In this document: piece after piece, positions 34,014 to 42,586 of the stretch
Position numbering within the stretch: position 1 is the stretch's first letter
Layout of the letters: each line of letters starts with the position of its first letter
Source: Paenibacillus durus
GTDB taxonomy: Bacteria; Bacillota; Bacilli; Paenibacillales; Paenibacillaceae
Assembly (NCBI RefSeq): GCF_000756615.1
Contig: NZ_CP009288.1
Span: 2,170,001 to 2,234,000 of the forward strand
Direction of reading: 5' to 3'
DNA: 64,000 bases
Position numbers and translations under genes: made by a program
Notes under the pieces: generated by a model
What the model saw: only the letters and a program-made list of their open reading frames with translations
Database searches by the model: none
What the model was told of the DNA's origin: nothing

Positions 34014-34849
34014 TGGAAGCCAGAAAAAGAGCAGCCTCTATCCTCACTTATACTTTGCTGATCATATCCTTTGTTGTCTTTGTCTTTCCGTTCTTCCTCA
34101 TGGTTGTCAACTCGTTCAAGAACAACGGCGAGATACTCGAAAGTCCTTTTTCCCTGCCGGCCAGCCTGAATTTCGGGCATTTTGCCGAAGTCGTCGATAA
34201 GATGAATTTCTTGGTATCGTTTAGAAATACGGTTGTGATTACCTTGCTAAGCGTTCTGCTCATCGGCATATTCGCGGCAATGACCGCTTATTACATGGTC
34301 AGACGTCCGACCAAATTCAATAACGGGCTCTTTGCACTGATGGTTGCATCGATGATTATTCCTTTTCAATCCATCATGATCCCGCTGATTTATATCTACG
34401 GAGCCAAGCTTCATTGGATCGATGCGGCGCCGATTCCGCTGCTCATTATCCTCTATATCGGGTTCGGCAGCGCACTCTCGATATTTATGTATCACGGCTT
34501 CGTAAAGTCGATACCTTATGAGCTCGAAGAAGCTTCGCTGCTGGATGGCTGCACGCGGCCGCAGACTTTTTTCAGAATTGTGCTGCCCATGCTCGCCCCA
34601 ACCTCGGTGACGATCGCCATTCTGAACGTGCTCTGGATCTGGAACGACTACTTGCTGCCGTCCCTTGTGCTTACGAAAGACCGGGATTTCACCATGCCGA
34701 TCAAAATGAAAGTGTTTAACGGAACGTATATGAACAACTGGGAACTGCTGATTCCCGCGCTGCTGCTCACCATCCTGCCCATCCTTGTCGCTTACCTGTT
34801 CGGGCAGCGTTATATTATCCGGGGCGTCAGCCAGGGAGCGATTAAATAA
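34013..34849 (+). CDS. ABC sugar permease, MalG-like subunit
   Basis: This 278-residue permease has six TM helices and the EAA loop EEASLLDGCTRPQTFFRIVL. The VVFVFPFFLMVVNSFKNNGE N-terminus is typical of MalG/MsmG proteins. It is translationally coupled to the MalF-like gene through TAATG, and the two form the channel heterodimer. The glucosidase gene follows after 42 bp. Confidence 0.92.
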   Translation: MEARKRAASILTYTLLIISFVVFVFPFFLMVVNSFKNNGEILESPFSLPASLNFGHFAEVVDKMNFLVSFRNTVVITLLSVLLIGIFAAMTAYYMVRRPTKFNNGLFALMVASMIIPFQSIMIPLIYIYGAKLHWIDAAPIPLLIILYIGFGSALSIFMYHGFVKSIPYELEEASLLDGCTRPQTFFRIVLPMLAPTSVTIAILNVLWIWNDYLLPSLVLTKDRDFTMPIKMKVFNGTYMNNWELLIPALLLTILPILVAYLFGQRYIIRGVSQGAIK

Positions 34850-34891
34850 AGTACAGATAAAATATGCGAGACCTGGAGGAAGAGTGGAGAT

Positions 34892-36589
34892 ATGGAGACT
34901 AGAGACCGTAATTGGTGGAAGGAAAGTGTCGTGTATCAGATTTATCCCCGGAGCTTTCAGGATTCGGGCGGAGACGGAGTCGGGGATCTGCGCGGAATTA
35001 TTAACCGGCTCGGCTACCTGAGCGACCTGGGCATCGACGTTATTTGGATATGCCCCGTTTACGATTCGCCAAACGACGATAACGGGTACGATATCCGGGA
35101 TTTCTATAAAATGCAGGCCGAATATGGAACAATGGAAGATATGCTGGAGCTGATCGTCAGCGCTGAAGCCCTGGGCATCCGCATTATCATGGACCTGGTG
35201 GCGAACCATACCTCGGATGAACATGCCTGGTTCGTGGAATCCCGCAGCTCCAAAGACAATCCGAAGCGCGACTGGTATATATGGAGGCCGGGCTTGGGCG
35301 GGGAGGAACCGACCAACTGGGAATCGAATTTCGGGGGTTCCGCCTGGGAGTATGACGAGGACACGCAGGAATATTATCTGCACTGCTTTTCCAGAAAGCA
35401 GCCGGATCTGAACTGGGAGAATCCCGAGGTCCGCCGGAATATTTTCTCCATGATGGAATGGTGGATCGACAAGGGGATTGCCGGATTTCGCATCGACGCG
35501 ATTACTTTTATTAAAAAGGATCAACGGTTTCCGAATCTGAAGACGGAAGAGGGCCGCCGTTATGCTCCGCTTGCAGGGGCAAGTCTGAATCAACCGGGGA
35601 TATTGGATTTTCTGCACGAAATGAAACGGGAGGTCCTGAAGCCGCGCAATGTGATGACCGTCGCGGAGGCGCCGGGCGTTCCAATTGAGCAGATTCATGA
35701 ATATGTGGATGAGCAGAGCGGCGTTTTTAATATGATTTTTCAGTTTGATCATGTGGACCTGGACGTCAAACCGGCGGCCAAAGGAATCTACCATTCCTGG
35801 AAGCTGACCGATTTCAAACATGCGCTGTCCAAATGGCAGACGGAGACGGCAGATAAGGGATGGATGGCGCTGTTCATGGAGAATCATGACCATGTCCGTT
35901 CGGTTTCGAAATTCGGCAGCGACAGCCTTTACCGCGAGGAATCTTCCAAAATGCTGGCCGCCTACTATTTTCTGATGCGGGGCACTCCTTTTATCTATCA
36001 AGGGCAGGAGATTGGCATGACCAATCATCATTTTGCATCCATTGAGGAGTATCGGGATATTGAAAGCATCAATTTTCACGCTTACGAAACGGCCCTTGGC
36101 AGACCAAAGGCTGACATCCTGAACCATCTGGCGAAAAGGAGCCGGGATCAGGGGCGCATGCCGATGCAGTGGAGTGCGGAGCCGATGGCCGGATTTACGT
36201 CCGGGGAGCCGTGGCTGCGGGTGAATCCGAATTATACGTCGATCAATGTGGAGCAGTCGCTGCATGACGGGAATTCGATCCTGCATTTCTACCGGAAGCT
36301 GATCAGGCTGCGCCGCGAGAATAAAGCGCTGATTTACGGCAGCTATCGGGAGATTTATAAGGATTCCGAGGAGCTTGGCGGATATGTTCGGACCTTGGGT
36401 AACGAGGAATGGACGATATTATGCAATTTTACGGACCGAAATGCTGCGATACCTGCGCCGCTTGCGGGTTCTATCGTACTATCCAATCGGAATGATCATG
36501 AAGCAGATATCATGAAACCGTATGAGACGGTCATATGCAAAGCGGAATGCGAAGCGGGTCAAGAAGAAACGGCTTCGCCGTCCTGTTAG
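34892..36589 (+). CDS. GH13 alpha-glucosidase (alpha-1,4- or oligo-1,6-glucosidase)
   Basis: This is a 565-residue cytoplasmic glycoside hydrolase family 13 enzyme. Conserved regions are DLVANHTSDEH, nucleophile Asp202 in GFRIDAI, acid/base Glu259 in TVAEAPG and Asp333 in MENHDHVR. It has no signal peptide, so it hydrolyses the imported oligosaccharide inside the cell. The residue after the nucleophile is Ala203. From memory of family studies, Bacillus oligo-1,6-glucosidases carry Val there and some exo-alpha-1,4-glucosidases Ala, so alpha-1,4 preference is possible. That inference is weak. It is the last gene of the LacI-controlled operon. Confidence 0.92.
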   Translation: METRDRNWWKESVVYQIYPRSFQDSGGDGVGDLRGIINRLGYLSDLGIDVIWICPVYDSPNDDNGYDIRDFYKMQAEYGTMEDMLELIVSAEALGIRIIMDLVANHTSDEHAWFVESRSSKDNPKRDWYIWRPGLGGEEPTNWESNFGGSAWEYDEDTQEYYLHCFSRKQPDLNWENPEVRRNIFSMMEWWIDKGIAGFRIDAITFIKKDQRFPNLKTEEGRRYAPLAGASLNQPGILDFLHEMKREVLKPRNVMTVAEAPGVPIEQIHEYVDEQSGVFNMIFQFDHVDLDVKPAAKGIYHSWKLTDFKHALSKWQTETADKGWMALFMENHDHVRSVSKFGSDSLYREESSKMLAAYYFLMRGTPFIYQGQEIGMTNHHFASIEEYRDIESINFHAYETALGRPKADILNHLAKRSRDQGRMPMQWSAEPMAGFTSGEPWLRVNPNYTSINVEQSLHDGNSILHFYRKLIRLRRENKALIYGSYREIYKDSEELGGYVRTLGNEEWTILCNFTDRNAAIPAPLAGSIVLSNRNDHEADIMKPYETVICKAECEAGQEETASPSC

Positions 36590-36604
36590 GGAGCGGGTTA
36601 AAAA

Positions 36605-36650
36605 AGAATCGCCCTGATCCTTTGTCAAAAAGGAAGGGCGATTTCTTTTG
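36605..36650. terminator. Bidirectional terminator between glucosidase and Rieske gene
   Basis: gaatcgccct pairs with agggcgatttc, with inner gatccttt/aaaagga, and A/T runs flank both sides. It serves both converging genes. Confidence 0.85.
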
Positions 36651-36651
36651 C

Positions 36652-37707
36652 TTATGATGTATAATGTCTTCCGAGTCCAAGCTCCGTAAGCAGCTGCCGG
36701 TAGGCGATGGAAGTGCGGTCAGCCGGAATGTGGGCCTCCGCCGTCAGATCAAGCGGGAGGTCTTCCGGTGTCTGAGCCTCGACCATGTCGCGGTCCTCCT
36801 GGAATACCTGAAGGTTAAAATCAATGGTGGGCTGAAGCGGAGCGTCTTTATCAAAATTGCGTGAAATCGGGCAGAACAGACGGGTGTAGCGGGCCGAGAC
36901 CGGGGAAGCGCAGTTCAAGATCATCAGCTTCCCGTCTTCTGGAAAATGCACGGTAAGCGACGCGGCGAACGGCGGGAATACGCGGAACGCGCGCAGCCAC
37001 ATAAAGCCTTCGGGAACGGGGACGTTCTGGCCTTTTCCGTAATTGCTGACCGTGCTCCAATAGTCCGCAAATAACTCAGTGCCTTCGCGTCTCACCTTGT
37101 ACTGCGGGACCTCTGGATTATTGCGGTCGCCGAAGCTGTCCGTATGCACGTAAGCGAAATGGGATACGTCGAGAAAGCCCTCCATTTGGCGTCCGGAGGA
37201 ACCCGCGATGTCAAAGCTCGGAGGCAAAATATTGATGAAATCCGGATCATCCCAGCCTGGGAAGTCGGGAATTTGTTCCTCGGCACCCGAGAGACAAGTC
37301 CAGATCAACCCGTACCGCTCAACGGCGGGATACATAATCAGCTTCAGTTTGGGTGAAATTTTGCTGCTCGGGTGTGCGGGAACCGCGGTACATGTTCCTT
37401 CGCAGTTATACCGAAAGCCGTGATAAGGGCATACGATCTCGTCGTTCTCAACCCATCCCATGCTGAGAGGGGCTCCCCGGTGGAAGCATAGGTCGCGGGC
37501 AATAACGACTTTGCCCTTGCTACGGTAGCAGACAAGCTTCACGTCCAGCAGCTTCACAGCCACCGGCTTGTCCGCAATCTCGCTTGCGATGGCAACCGGA
37601 TACCAGTATTTGGAGAGAACATGCCAGTCATTTTCCGTAAATGTACAGTCACGGGGAAGCTGCGTTTGGGCGGCTTCAGCAGGGGAATTAGCTTTGATAT
37701 TCATCAT
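36652..37707 (-). CDS. Rieske non-heme iron oxygenase, NdmA/VanA-like
   Basis: This 351-residue protein has an N-terminal Rieske [2Fe-2S] domain with CFHRG and CPYHG (about residues 75-98) and a C-terminal catalytic domain with the iron-binding motif DVSHFAYVHTDSFG. Its layout and length resemble the single-component O- and N-demethylating oxygenases (VanA; the methylxanthine demethylases NdmA/NdmB). The reductase partner is not in the window. The ATG at 37707 is preceded by GAGGTGAG; ATG 37704 is an alternative. A ~237-nt leader with a purine-riboswitch-like fold precedes it, hinting that a purine-related compound controls or is the substrate. That link is inference. Confidence 0.87.
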   Translation of the reverse strand: MMNIKANSPAEAAQTQLPRDCTFTENDWHVLSKYWYPVAIASEIADKPVAVKLLDVKLVCYRSKGKVVIARDLCFHRGAPLSMGWVENDEIVCPYHGFRYNCEGTCTAVPAHPSSKISPKLKLIMYPAVERYGLIWTCLSGAEEQIPDFPGWDDPDFINILPPSFDIAGSSGRQMEGFLDVSHFAYVHTDSFGDRNNPEVPQYKVRREGTELFADYWSTVSNYGKGQNVPVPEGFMWLRAFRVFPPFAASLTVHFPEDGKLMILNCASPVSARYTRLFCPISRNFDKDAPLQPTIDFNLQVFQEDRDMVEAQTPEDLPLDLTAEAHIPADRTSIAYRQLLTELGLGRHYTS

Positions 37708-37757
37708 CTCTCACCTCACGGATTATTGGGAATTCCTGCAACGCAGAAAACCCCGGG

Positions 37758-37842
37758 TACAAGAGGCGCATAGTTAAATCGGCCTTTCGCTCCGCTGCCT
37801 TAGGCTGCCGGAGAAAGGGAAATAACTGATACACCTCTTGTA
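37758..37842 (-). promoter_or_regulatory. Expression platform of the Rieske leader RNA
   Basis: The aptamer's 3' P1 strand tacaagagg (37842-37834 on this strand) is perfectly complementary to cctcttgta (37766-37758), with agtta/taact and cctttc/gaaagg stems in between. The long hairpin and P1 are mutually exclusive. When P1 forms, the released cctctt could pair with the gaggtgag ribosome site. The direction of the switch is inference. Confidence 0.5.
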
Positions 37843-37904
37843 GCCTGGGGCAATTCACGGTTGCCTGTAGAGACGCTCACCCACATTGTGAGCTTATACA
37901 AGAA
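37834..37904 (-). ncRNA. Purine-class riboswitch-like aptamer with variant J3/1
   Basis: Reading the minus strand: P1 is ttcttgta/tacaagag; P2 is ctcac-aatgtgg-gtgag; J2/3 is cgtctctaca; P3 is ggcaa-ccgtgaa-ttgcc. Both loops are 7 nt, and L2 ends in tgg while L3 begins with cc, as required for the loop-loop kissing of purine riboswitches. The tataa before P2 and tctac in J2/3 match the family. The 3' junction reads ccaggcta instead of the usual gacta, so an insertion and an A-to-G change occur next to the specificity cytosine. A shifted ligand is likely. Confidence 0.6.
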
Positions 37905-37950
37905 GCAATAATATAATAGTGTCAGGTTATGTGACGCAATTATTGGCTTA

Positions 37951-37979
37951 ATCATAAACGCGGTCTGGATGGTTGTCAA
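37951..37979 (-). promoter_or_regulatory. Promoter of the Rieske leader
   Basis: On the minus strand TTGACA, a 17-bp spacer and TATGAT. Transcription would start about 37944, some 40 nt before the aptamer. Confidence 0.75.
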
Positions 37980-38036
37980 TATCATTTTAAATTTTAATGG
38001 TTTCGGTAACGAAATTTACGGCATTCCGCACAATTA

Positions 38037-39308
38037 TTAACGGGAACGCCGCCGACGCTGCAAAAACCTCACATTAATCTCACCGCTTCCGGCAGTGTTG
38101 GTGTTTAATTTGAGGCGGAAGGTATTCTTTTTCAGTATCGTTTTAACCTGTGATGGAGATAGAGCGGGATTGCTCTGCAGTAATTGGGCGGCCGCGCCGG
38201 AGATGATGGGCGTAGACATGCTGGTGCCGGACAATACGAAATAGCTGCGGCCGATTCTCTGAGAAGGAAACTCGCGGTCCAGCTTGGAGCGGGGAGACCG
38301 CAGCGAAATAATCGTCTCGCCCGGTGCGGCAAGGTCTGGCTTGCGCCCTCCGAAGCGTGCCGGTCCCCGGCTGGAGAACCAGGCAATGCGGTCATCGGCT
38401 TGCGTTAGGGTGCGGCGGTCGTCCACCGCTCCAACCGTAATGGCCGAAGGGCTGTTTCCTGGGGATTCAATCGTACCGTACCTGGGACCGCCGTTTCCGG
38501 CTGCAATCACGACGGTCAGTCCGGCCTTGACCGCCTGCTCCACGGCTTGGCAGAGAGGATCGTCCTTATATGAAGAATTTATCGGACCTCCAAGTGACAG
38601 GGATAGAATGCGCAGCTTCAGCCGCTTCCGGTGGGCGATGCACCACTCAATTCCCTTAATAATCGTGGAGTCGTACCCGATGCCATTCCGGCCCAGTACT
38701 TTGACACCCACGATGCCCGCTTCCGGCGCCGGCCCCTTATATTTTCCGCTGCTTGACCAGCCGTTTCCCGCCGCATCTCCGGCGACATGGGTCCCGTGAC
38801 CGTTATCGTCGTAAGGCCGCTGTCTGCGGTTGATGAAGTCCTTAAAGGCGACAATCCGGTTGGCGGGCCGGGTCAGGTCCGGGTGCGGAAAGACCCCGGT
38901 GTCGAGAACAGCGATGTTAATCCCTTTTCCAGTAAGACCTTTCGCTCTTTGAACAGCAGTAGAACCGATGGAAGGCGTCGCTATAGAGAGCGACGTTGTT
39001 TTGATTCCGTCCATATATATTTTTTGGACTGCGCTGCATCGGCACATCCGCTTCAGACAGTCCACTGAAATCTTGGACGATACCGAATTGACCAGCGAAA
39101 GCTGCCGTAAGACCGGGAGCGCGTGTCGGCCAGCGTGCTTCTTCAGGGAATGCAGCCGGGCCGGGGTTATTTTATGCTTCAGTTGGATAATGACCCGAAT
39201 GTCTGCGGGTTTAGCGTTAGCGCCGGGCGCATAAGATTGCCCAATCTTTTGTTTTAAAGAACGATGGAGCTTCGCAGCATATTGCTGCGGCCAAATCTGT
39301 CTGTCCAT
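38037..39308 (-). CDS. Subtilisin-like serine peptidase (AprX-like)
   Basis: This 423-residue S8 peptidase has a visible triad: Asp in NIAVLDTGVFPHPDL, His in DNGHGTHVAGDAAG and Ser in LSGTSMSTPIISGA. The oxyanion Asn lies in VIAAGNGGPRYG. A roughly 110-residue N-terminal propeptide-like region precedes the catalytic domain and no signal peptide is evident, which resembles intracellular AprX-type proteases. ATG 39308 follows GGTGAGGTGAG. The stretch up to the next minus-strand gene's stop (39440) contains nothing I can assign. Confidence 0.9.
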   Translation of the reverse strand: MDRQIWPQQYAAKLHRSLKQKIGQSYAPGANAKPADIRVIIQLKHKITPARLHSLKKHAGRHALPVLRQLSLVNSVSSKISVDCLKRMCRCSAVQKIYMDGIKTTSLSIATPSIGSTAVQRAKGLTGKGINIAVLDTGVFPHPDLTRPANRIVAFKDFINRRQRPYDDNGHGTHVAGDAAGNGWSSSGKYKGPAPEAGIVGVKVLGRNGIGYDSTIIKGIEWCIAHRKRLKLRILSLSLGGPINSSYKDDPLCQAVEQAVKAGLTVVIAAGNGGPRYGTIESPGNSPSAITVGAVDDRRTLTQADDRIAWFSSRGPARFGGRKPDLAAPGETIISLRSPRSKLDREFPSQRIGRSYFVLSGTSMSTPIISGAAAQLLQSNPALSPSQVKTILKKNTFRLKLNTNTAGSGEINVRFLQRRRRSR

Positions 39309-39439
39309 AGTTTAGGCTCACCTCACCAGTGCAGTGTATGCACCATCAAATCCGCGGGTGATAAACTATGAATCCCAGGAGGCAGCTTATTTCCGCCCGA
39401 AATGCAGAGCAGCAGAGCAGGAGGAGCGGGTTAATCGCA

Positions 39440-40603
39440 TCAACCGATGACCTTTCGTCCGGTGTAGATTTCCGGGTGGGCGGTGTAATGATATTGCAGC
39501 ATAAGACCCTCAAACACGGTGTCCCAGCTTCGGGATTTTGCCGTTTCCAGCGCTTTCTCACTCAGAATCTGCCGATTATGCGGATTGAGCATTTTGACGA
39601 TTGCCTTGGTTAGCTCCGGCACGCTGCCGTACTTGCATACAAGCGCGTTTTTGTGGTTCTCCGTAAAATCGGTCACGCCTCCGGAATCGGTACAGATAAC
39701 AGGCAGTCCGCTCGCCATCGCCTCAAGCAGCACGTTGCCGAACGTCTCGGTGCCGGAAGGAAATACGAAGACATCTGCGCTTGCATAGATTGCAGCCAGT
39801 TCTTCGCCCCGGCGGCTCCCCGTAAAAATGGAGTTCGGAATCCTTTTGGCGATCAGCTCCTGCAAATAAGGTCCCTCCCCGGTGAAGACCCATTTTACCC
39901 GCTCTCCGTATCGCTGATTAACTTGCGTGATGCTGTCGGCCAGCGTCGGCAGCCCTTTCTCCGCCGCGATGCGGCCGACGTAGAGAAATACCACTTCCTC
40001 TGTTCCGCCCAGCTTTTCCCTAAGTTCGGAGGAGTAATTCCCGGGATTAAACCGCTCAAGATCGATTCCCCGTGGCCAAAGGGCCAAATTTTGGATGCCG
40101 TGCCGCGTCAAATCTTGCAGCGTACTTCGGGAAGGGGCGAGGTTGACGAGCGCGAAGCTGTGAAACCAGCGCATGTATGCCCATAAAGCTTTGTTTAAAT
40201 ACTGCATATGGTAAAATTGAAGGTACTTGTCGAAGCTCGTATGGTAGGACATGATGATCGGTATATTCAGCGCTCTTGCGGCCCGCAAGCCGCTCCAGCC
40301 GATGCCGAGTTCCGTAACGATATGGACAACATCGGGCCCAAAGTCCGAGAGCTGCTCAAGAACTTTGGGAGATGGAGGGAAAGCGAGGCGGCAGTCCGGA
40401 TAGATATGAGGTGCAAATCCTTTGAACCGTACGACAGGGACCCCGCTTGCTTCAGGCTCATCGGTCTCATAATCAGGGGCGAAGAACATATGTTCAATAC
40501 CGCATCGGGTCAAATATTGGCTCAAATACATCAACGTATTGGACACACCATTGATTTGCGGGTAAAACGTATCGGTGAAGAAGGCTATCCTCAAAATCAT
40601 CAA
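39440..40603 (-). CDS. Glycosyltransferase family 4, diacylglycerol/polyprenol-type
   Basis: This 387-residue GT-B enzyme starts MMILRIAFFTDTFYPQINGV and carries the donor-site signature GTETFGNVLLEAMASGLPVI. FLYVGRIAAEKGLPTLADSI marks the start of the C-terminal domain. It resembles GT4 mannosyl/glucosyltransferases acting on lipid acceptors (MgtA/SQDG-synthase-like). The acceptor is not evident. It is divergent from the SDR gene at 40717 with about 110 bp between. Confidence 0.88.
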   Translation of the reverse strand: MMILRIAFFTDTFYPQINGVSNTLMYLSQYLTRCGIEHMFFAPDYETDEPEASGVPVVRFKGFAPHIYPDCRLAFPPSPKVLEQLSDFGPDVVHIVTELGIGWSGLRAARALNIPIIMSYHTSFDKYLQFYHMQYLNKALWAYMRWFHSFALVNLAPSRSTLQDLTRHGIQNLALWPRGIDLERFNPGNYSSELREKLGGTEEVVFLYVGRIAAEKGLPTLADSITQVNQRYGERVKWVFTGEGPYLQELIAKRIPNSIFTGSRRGEELAAIYASADVFVFPSGTETFGNVLLEAMASGLPVICTDSGGVTDFTENHKNALVCKYGSVPELTKAIVKMLNPHNRQILSEKALETAKSRSWDTVFEGLMLQYHYTAHPEIYTGRKVIG

Positions 40604-40716
40604 ATCCTTTACCGTTGAATGGAACCACTTTATTTAACTATATTATTCATATGCAAATCCCAAACTGCTGAAAGGTAAAATGGCTATTAAATTTAGATTT
40701 AGGGTGGTTGATTATT

Positions 40717-41451
40717 ATGCTGACGAATAAAAAATTGATCATAACCGGCGCAGCTTCCGGGATCGGAAAAGAAATCGTGAAGCTCGGTTTGCGTGAAGGC
40801 GCTTCGGTGATCGCATGTGACATTAACAGCCGGTTGCTCGAAGAGCTGAAGCAGCAGGCGGATGCTTGTCAGAATCTGCACACCTATCAAGTGGATGTAA
40901 GCGACTATGATCAGGTTCGCGATTTTTTTGCCTATATTGAACAGGAGCACCCGGATGCGGACAGCTTGGTGAATAACGCGGGGATTTATTTGGCGCAAAG
41001 CATACTGGATTATCAAGAGGACGAAATCGCTAGAGTCATGGATATTAACATCAAGGGAGCCGTCTATTTCTCGAAGCTGTTCGGCAGGCGGATGCTTCGC
41101 AATCAGCAAAAGGGAACGATCGTCAATATGTCCTCCGTGTCGGGTATGGAGGGAAGCTCGGATGCGATTTATGGATTGACCAAGGCGGCCTTACTCGGGT
41201 TAACGAAGAGCTGCGCCATGAATTTTTCGCCATACATACGCGTTAACGCTGTCGCGCCCACGATGGTCGACACTTCAATGATGGAGACCATTCCCGAATG
41301 GAGAAAAAAGGAGTATCTGAGTCACCAACTGATTCCTGCGCCGGTATTGCCGGAGGATGTGGCTGAGACTGTCGTGTTTTTGTTATCCGATAAATCCAAG
41401 CATTACACGGGCGCAACCTTTGATATTAACAACGGAGGCTATTTAAGATAA
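40717..41451 (+). CDS. Short-chain dehydrogenase/reductase (FabG-like)
   Basis: This 244-residue classical SDR has the nucleotide-binding motif ITGAASGIGKEIV, NNAG in SLVNNAGIYLA and the catalytic Ser-Tyr-Lys in MSSVSGMEGSSDAIYGLTKA. The acidic residue in IACDINSRLL suggests NAD(H) preference. ATG 40717 is preferred over TTG 40708 because GGGTGG lies 10 nt before it. FabG-like proteins outside fatty-acid operons have many substrates; none can be assigned. Confidence 0.88.
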   Translation: MLTNKKLIITGAASGIGKEIVKLGLREGASVIACDINSRLLEELKQQADACQNLHTYQVDVSDYDQVRDFFAYIEQEHPDADSLVNNAGIYLAQSILDYQEDEIARVMDINIKGAVYFSKLFGRRMLRNQQKGTIVNMSSVSGMEGSSDAIYGLTKAALLGLTKSCAMNFSPYIRVNAVAPTMVDTSMMETIPEWRKKEYLSHQLIPAPVLPEDVAETVVFLLSDKSKHYTGATFDINNGGYLR

Positions 41452-41465
41452 TGTGCCGGGGCTGC

Positions 41466-41496
41466 TTGACTTCGAGTAAACTCTAAGAAATATAAT
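41466..41496 (+). promoter_or_regulatory. MerR-type promoter: 19-bp spacer with palindrome
   Basis: TTGACT (41466-41471) and TATAAT (41491-41496) are separated by 19 bp. The spacer is filled by the inverted repeat CTTcGAGTaaACTCtAAG (41470-41487). This is the architecture of promoters twisted into activity by MerR-family activators, and a MerR gene lies directly downstream. Confidence 0.75.
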
Positions 41497-41535
41497 ACGG
41501 GCATCCATAATTCACCTTTGGAGGAGAGATGTCCT

Positions 41536-42543
41536 GTGTTCAACTCAAGAGTTATCGTAACGGCGTACGGCGGGCCGGAAGTGCTGAAAGTGGTTCAGGA
41601 GCCACTGCGGATGCCTGATCGGGATGAGGTTCGCGTCAAAGTTCAAAGCTCCGGCGTGGCGCTGGCGGATATCATGAGAAGGGAAGGCAAGTTTCCGAAT
41701 CCGCCTACGCCGCCGTTTACGCCGGGATACGATGCGGTCGGTGTGATCGACGAACTCGGGGAGGATGTGCAGCAGTTTCGTAAAGGGGACAAAGTGGCGG
41801 TTTTCTATAACGGAACGGGGGGCTATGCGGCTTATGTGTATGCGAAGAATGACGAACTGGTCGCTGTTCCGTCGCAGGTGGATTCATCGCTCGCCGTTGC
41901 CGCTGTCTTAAACTATGTGACCGCCTATCAGATGCTTCACCGAATCGCCAAGGTATCTGAGGGAGAGAGTGTTCTGATCCACGGCGCAAGCGGCGGAACT
42001 GGAACGGCCCTGCTGGAACTGGGCAGATTGGCGAAGCTGAAAATGTATGGCACGGCTTCGCTGATAAAGCACTCCACTGTTGCCGGGTACGGCGCCGAAC
42101 CGATCGATTACCGGAACGAAGATTTCGTTGATTTTCTGGGGCTTCATGCTCCTGAAGGAATTGACGCCGTATTCGATCCGATTGGAGGCGAGAACTACGA
42201 ACGCTCGCTGCGGACTTTAAGCCGGAACGGCCGGTTTGTCAGCTATGGGTATACATCAGTGCTTCAGGAGCAGGACTCCGGAAATTGGGAGAAGGAATGG
42301 AGCCATCTAGCGGCAACCCAAACGACGGAGCAGGGCCATCCTATGCATCTTTACAGCATCACCCTTCTGAAAAAAGAACAGCCGGACTGGTTCCGGGAAG
42401 ACGCAAGCGCCGTACTATCTCTGCTGGAGGGAGGCTTGATCCATCCGCTGGTATCGCACCGCATTCCGCTTCAAGAAGCGGCCAAGGCGCAGGAGCTGCT
42501 TGAACGGTCTTTGGCCGTCGGCAAAGTGGTGCTGATCAGCTAA
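41536..42543 (+). CDS. Medium-chain NADPH:quinone oxidoreductase-like dehydrogenase
   Basis: This 335-residue zinc-independent MDR has an N-terminal GroES-like domain (TAYGGPEVLKVVQEPLRMPD; TPGYDAVGVIDELG) and a Rossmann domain with VLIHGASGGTGTALLELG. No zinc-binding cysteine cluster is seen, which fits quinone oxidoreductases or enoyl reductases. GTG 41536 lies 7 nt after GGAGGAGAG. Its promoter carries a MerR-type operator, and a MerR gene follows at 42587. Together they look like an electrophile- or aldehyde-inducible detoxification pair similar to AdhR-controlled genes. Confidence 0.88.
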   Translation: MFNSRVIVTAYGGPEVLKVVQEPLRMPDRDEVRVKVQSSGVALADIMRREGKFPNPPTPPFTPGYDAVGVIDELGEDVQQFRKGDKVAVFYNGTGGYAAYVYAKNDELVAVPSQVDSSLAVAAVLNYVTAYQMLHRIAKVSEGESVLIHGASGGTGTALLELGRLAKLKMYGTASLIKHSTVAGYGAEPIDYRNEDFVDFLGLHAPEGIDAVFDPIGGENYERSLRTLSRNGRFVSYGYTSVLQEQDSGNWEKEWSHLAATQTTEQGHPMHLYSITLLKKEQPDWFREDASAVLSLLEGGLIHPLVSHRIPLQEAAKAQELLERSLAVGKVVLIS

Positions 42544-42586
42544 AATATTTGGTTTAAGGCTGAATGAAGGAAGTGAGGGCAGTCGC

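Noticed and set aside
34247..36286. 679-codon open frame on the minus strand opposite the MalG-like and GH13 genes
   Set aside because: It lies entirely antisense to two genes with intact catalytic and EAA motifs, has no ribosome site or family features, and its composition is what biased codon use in the real genes produces.
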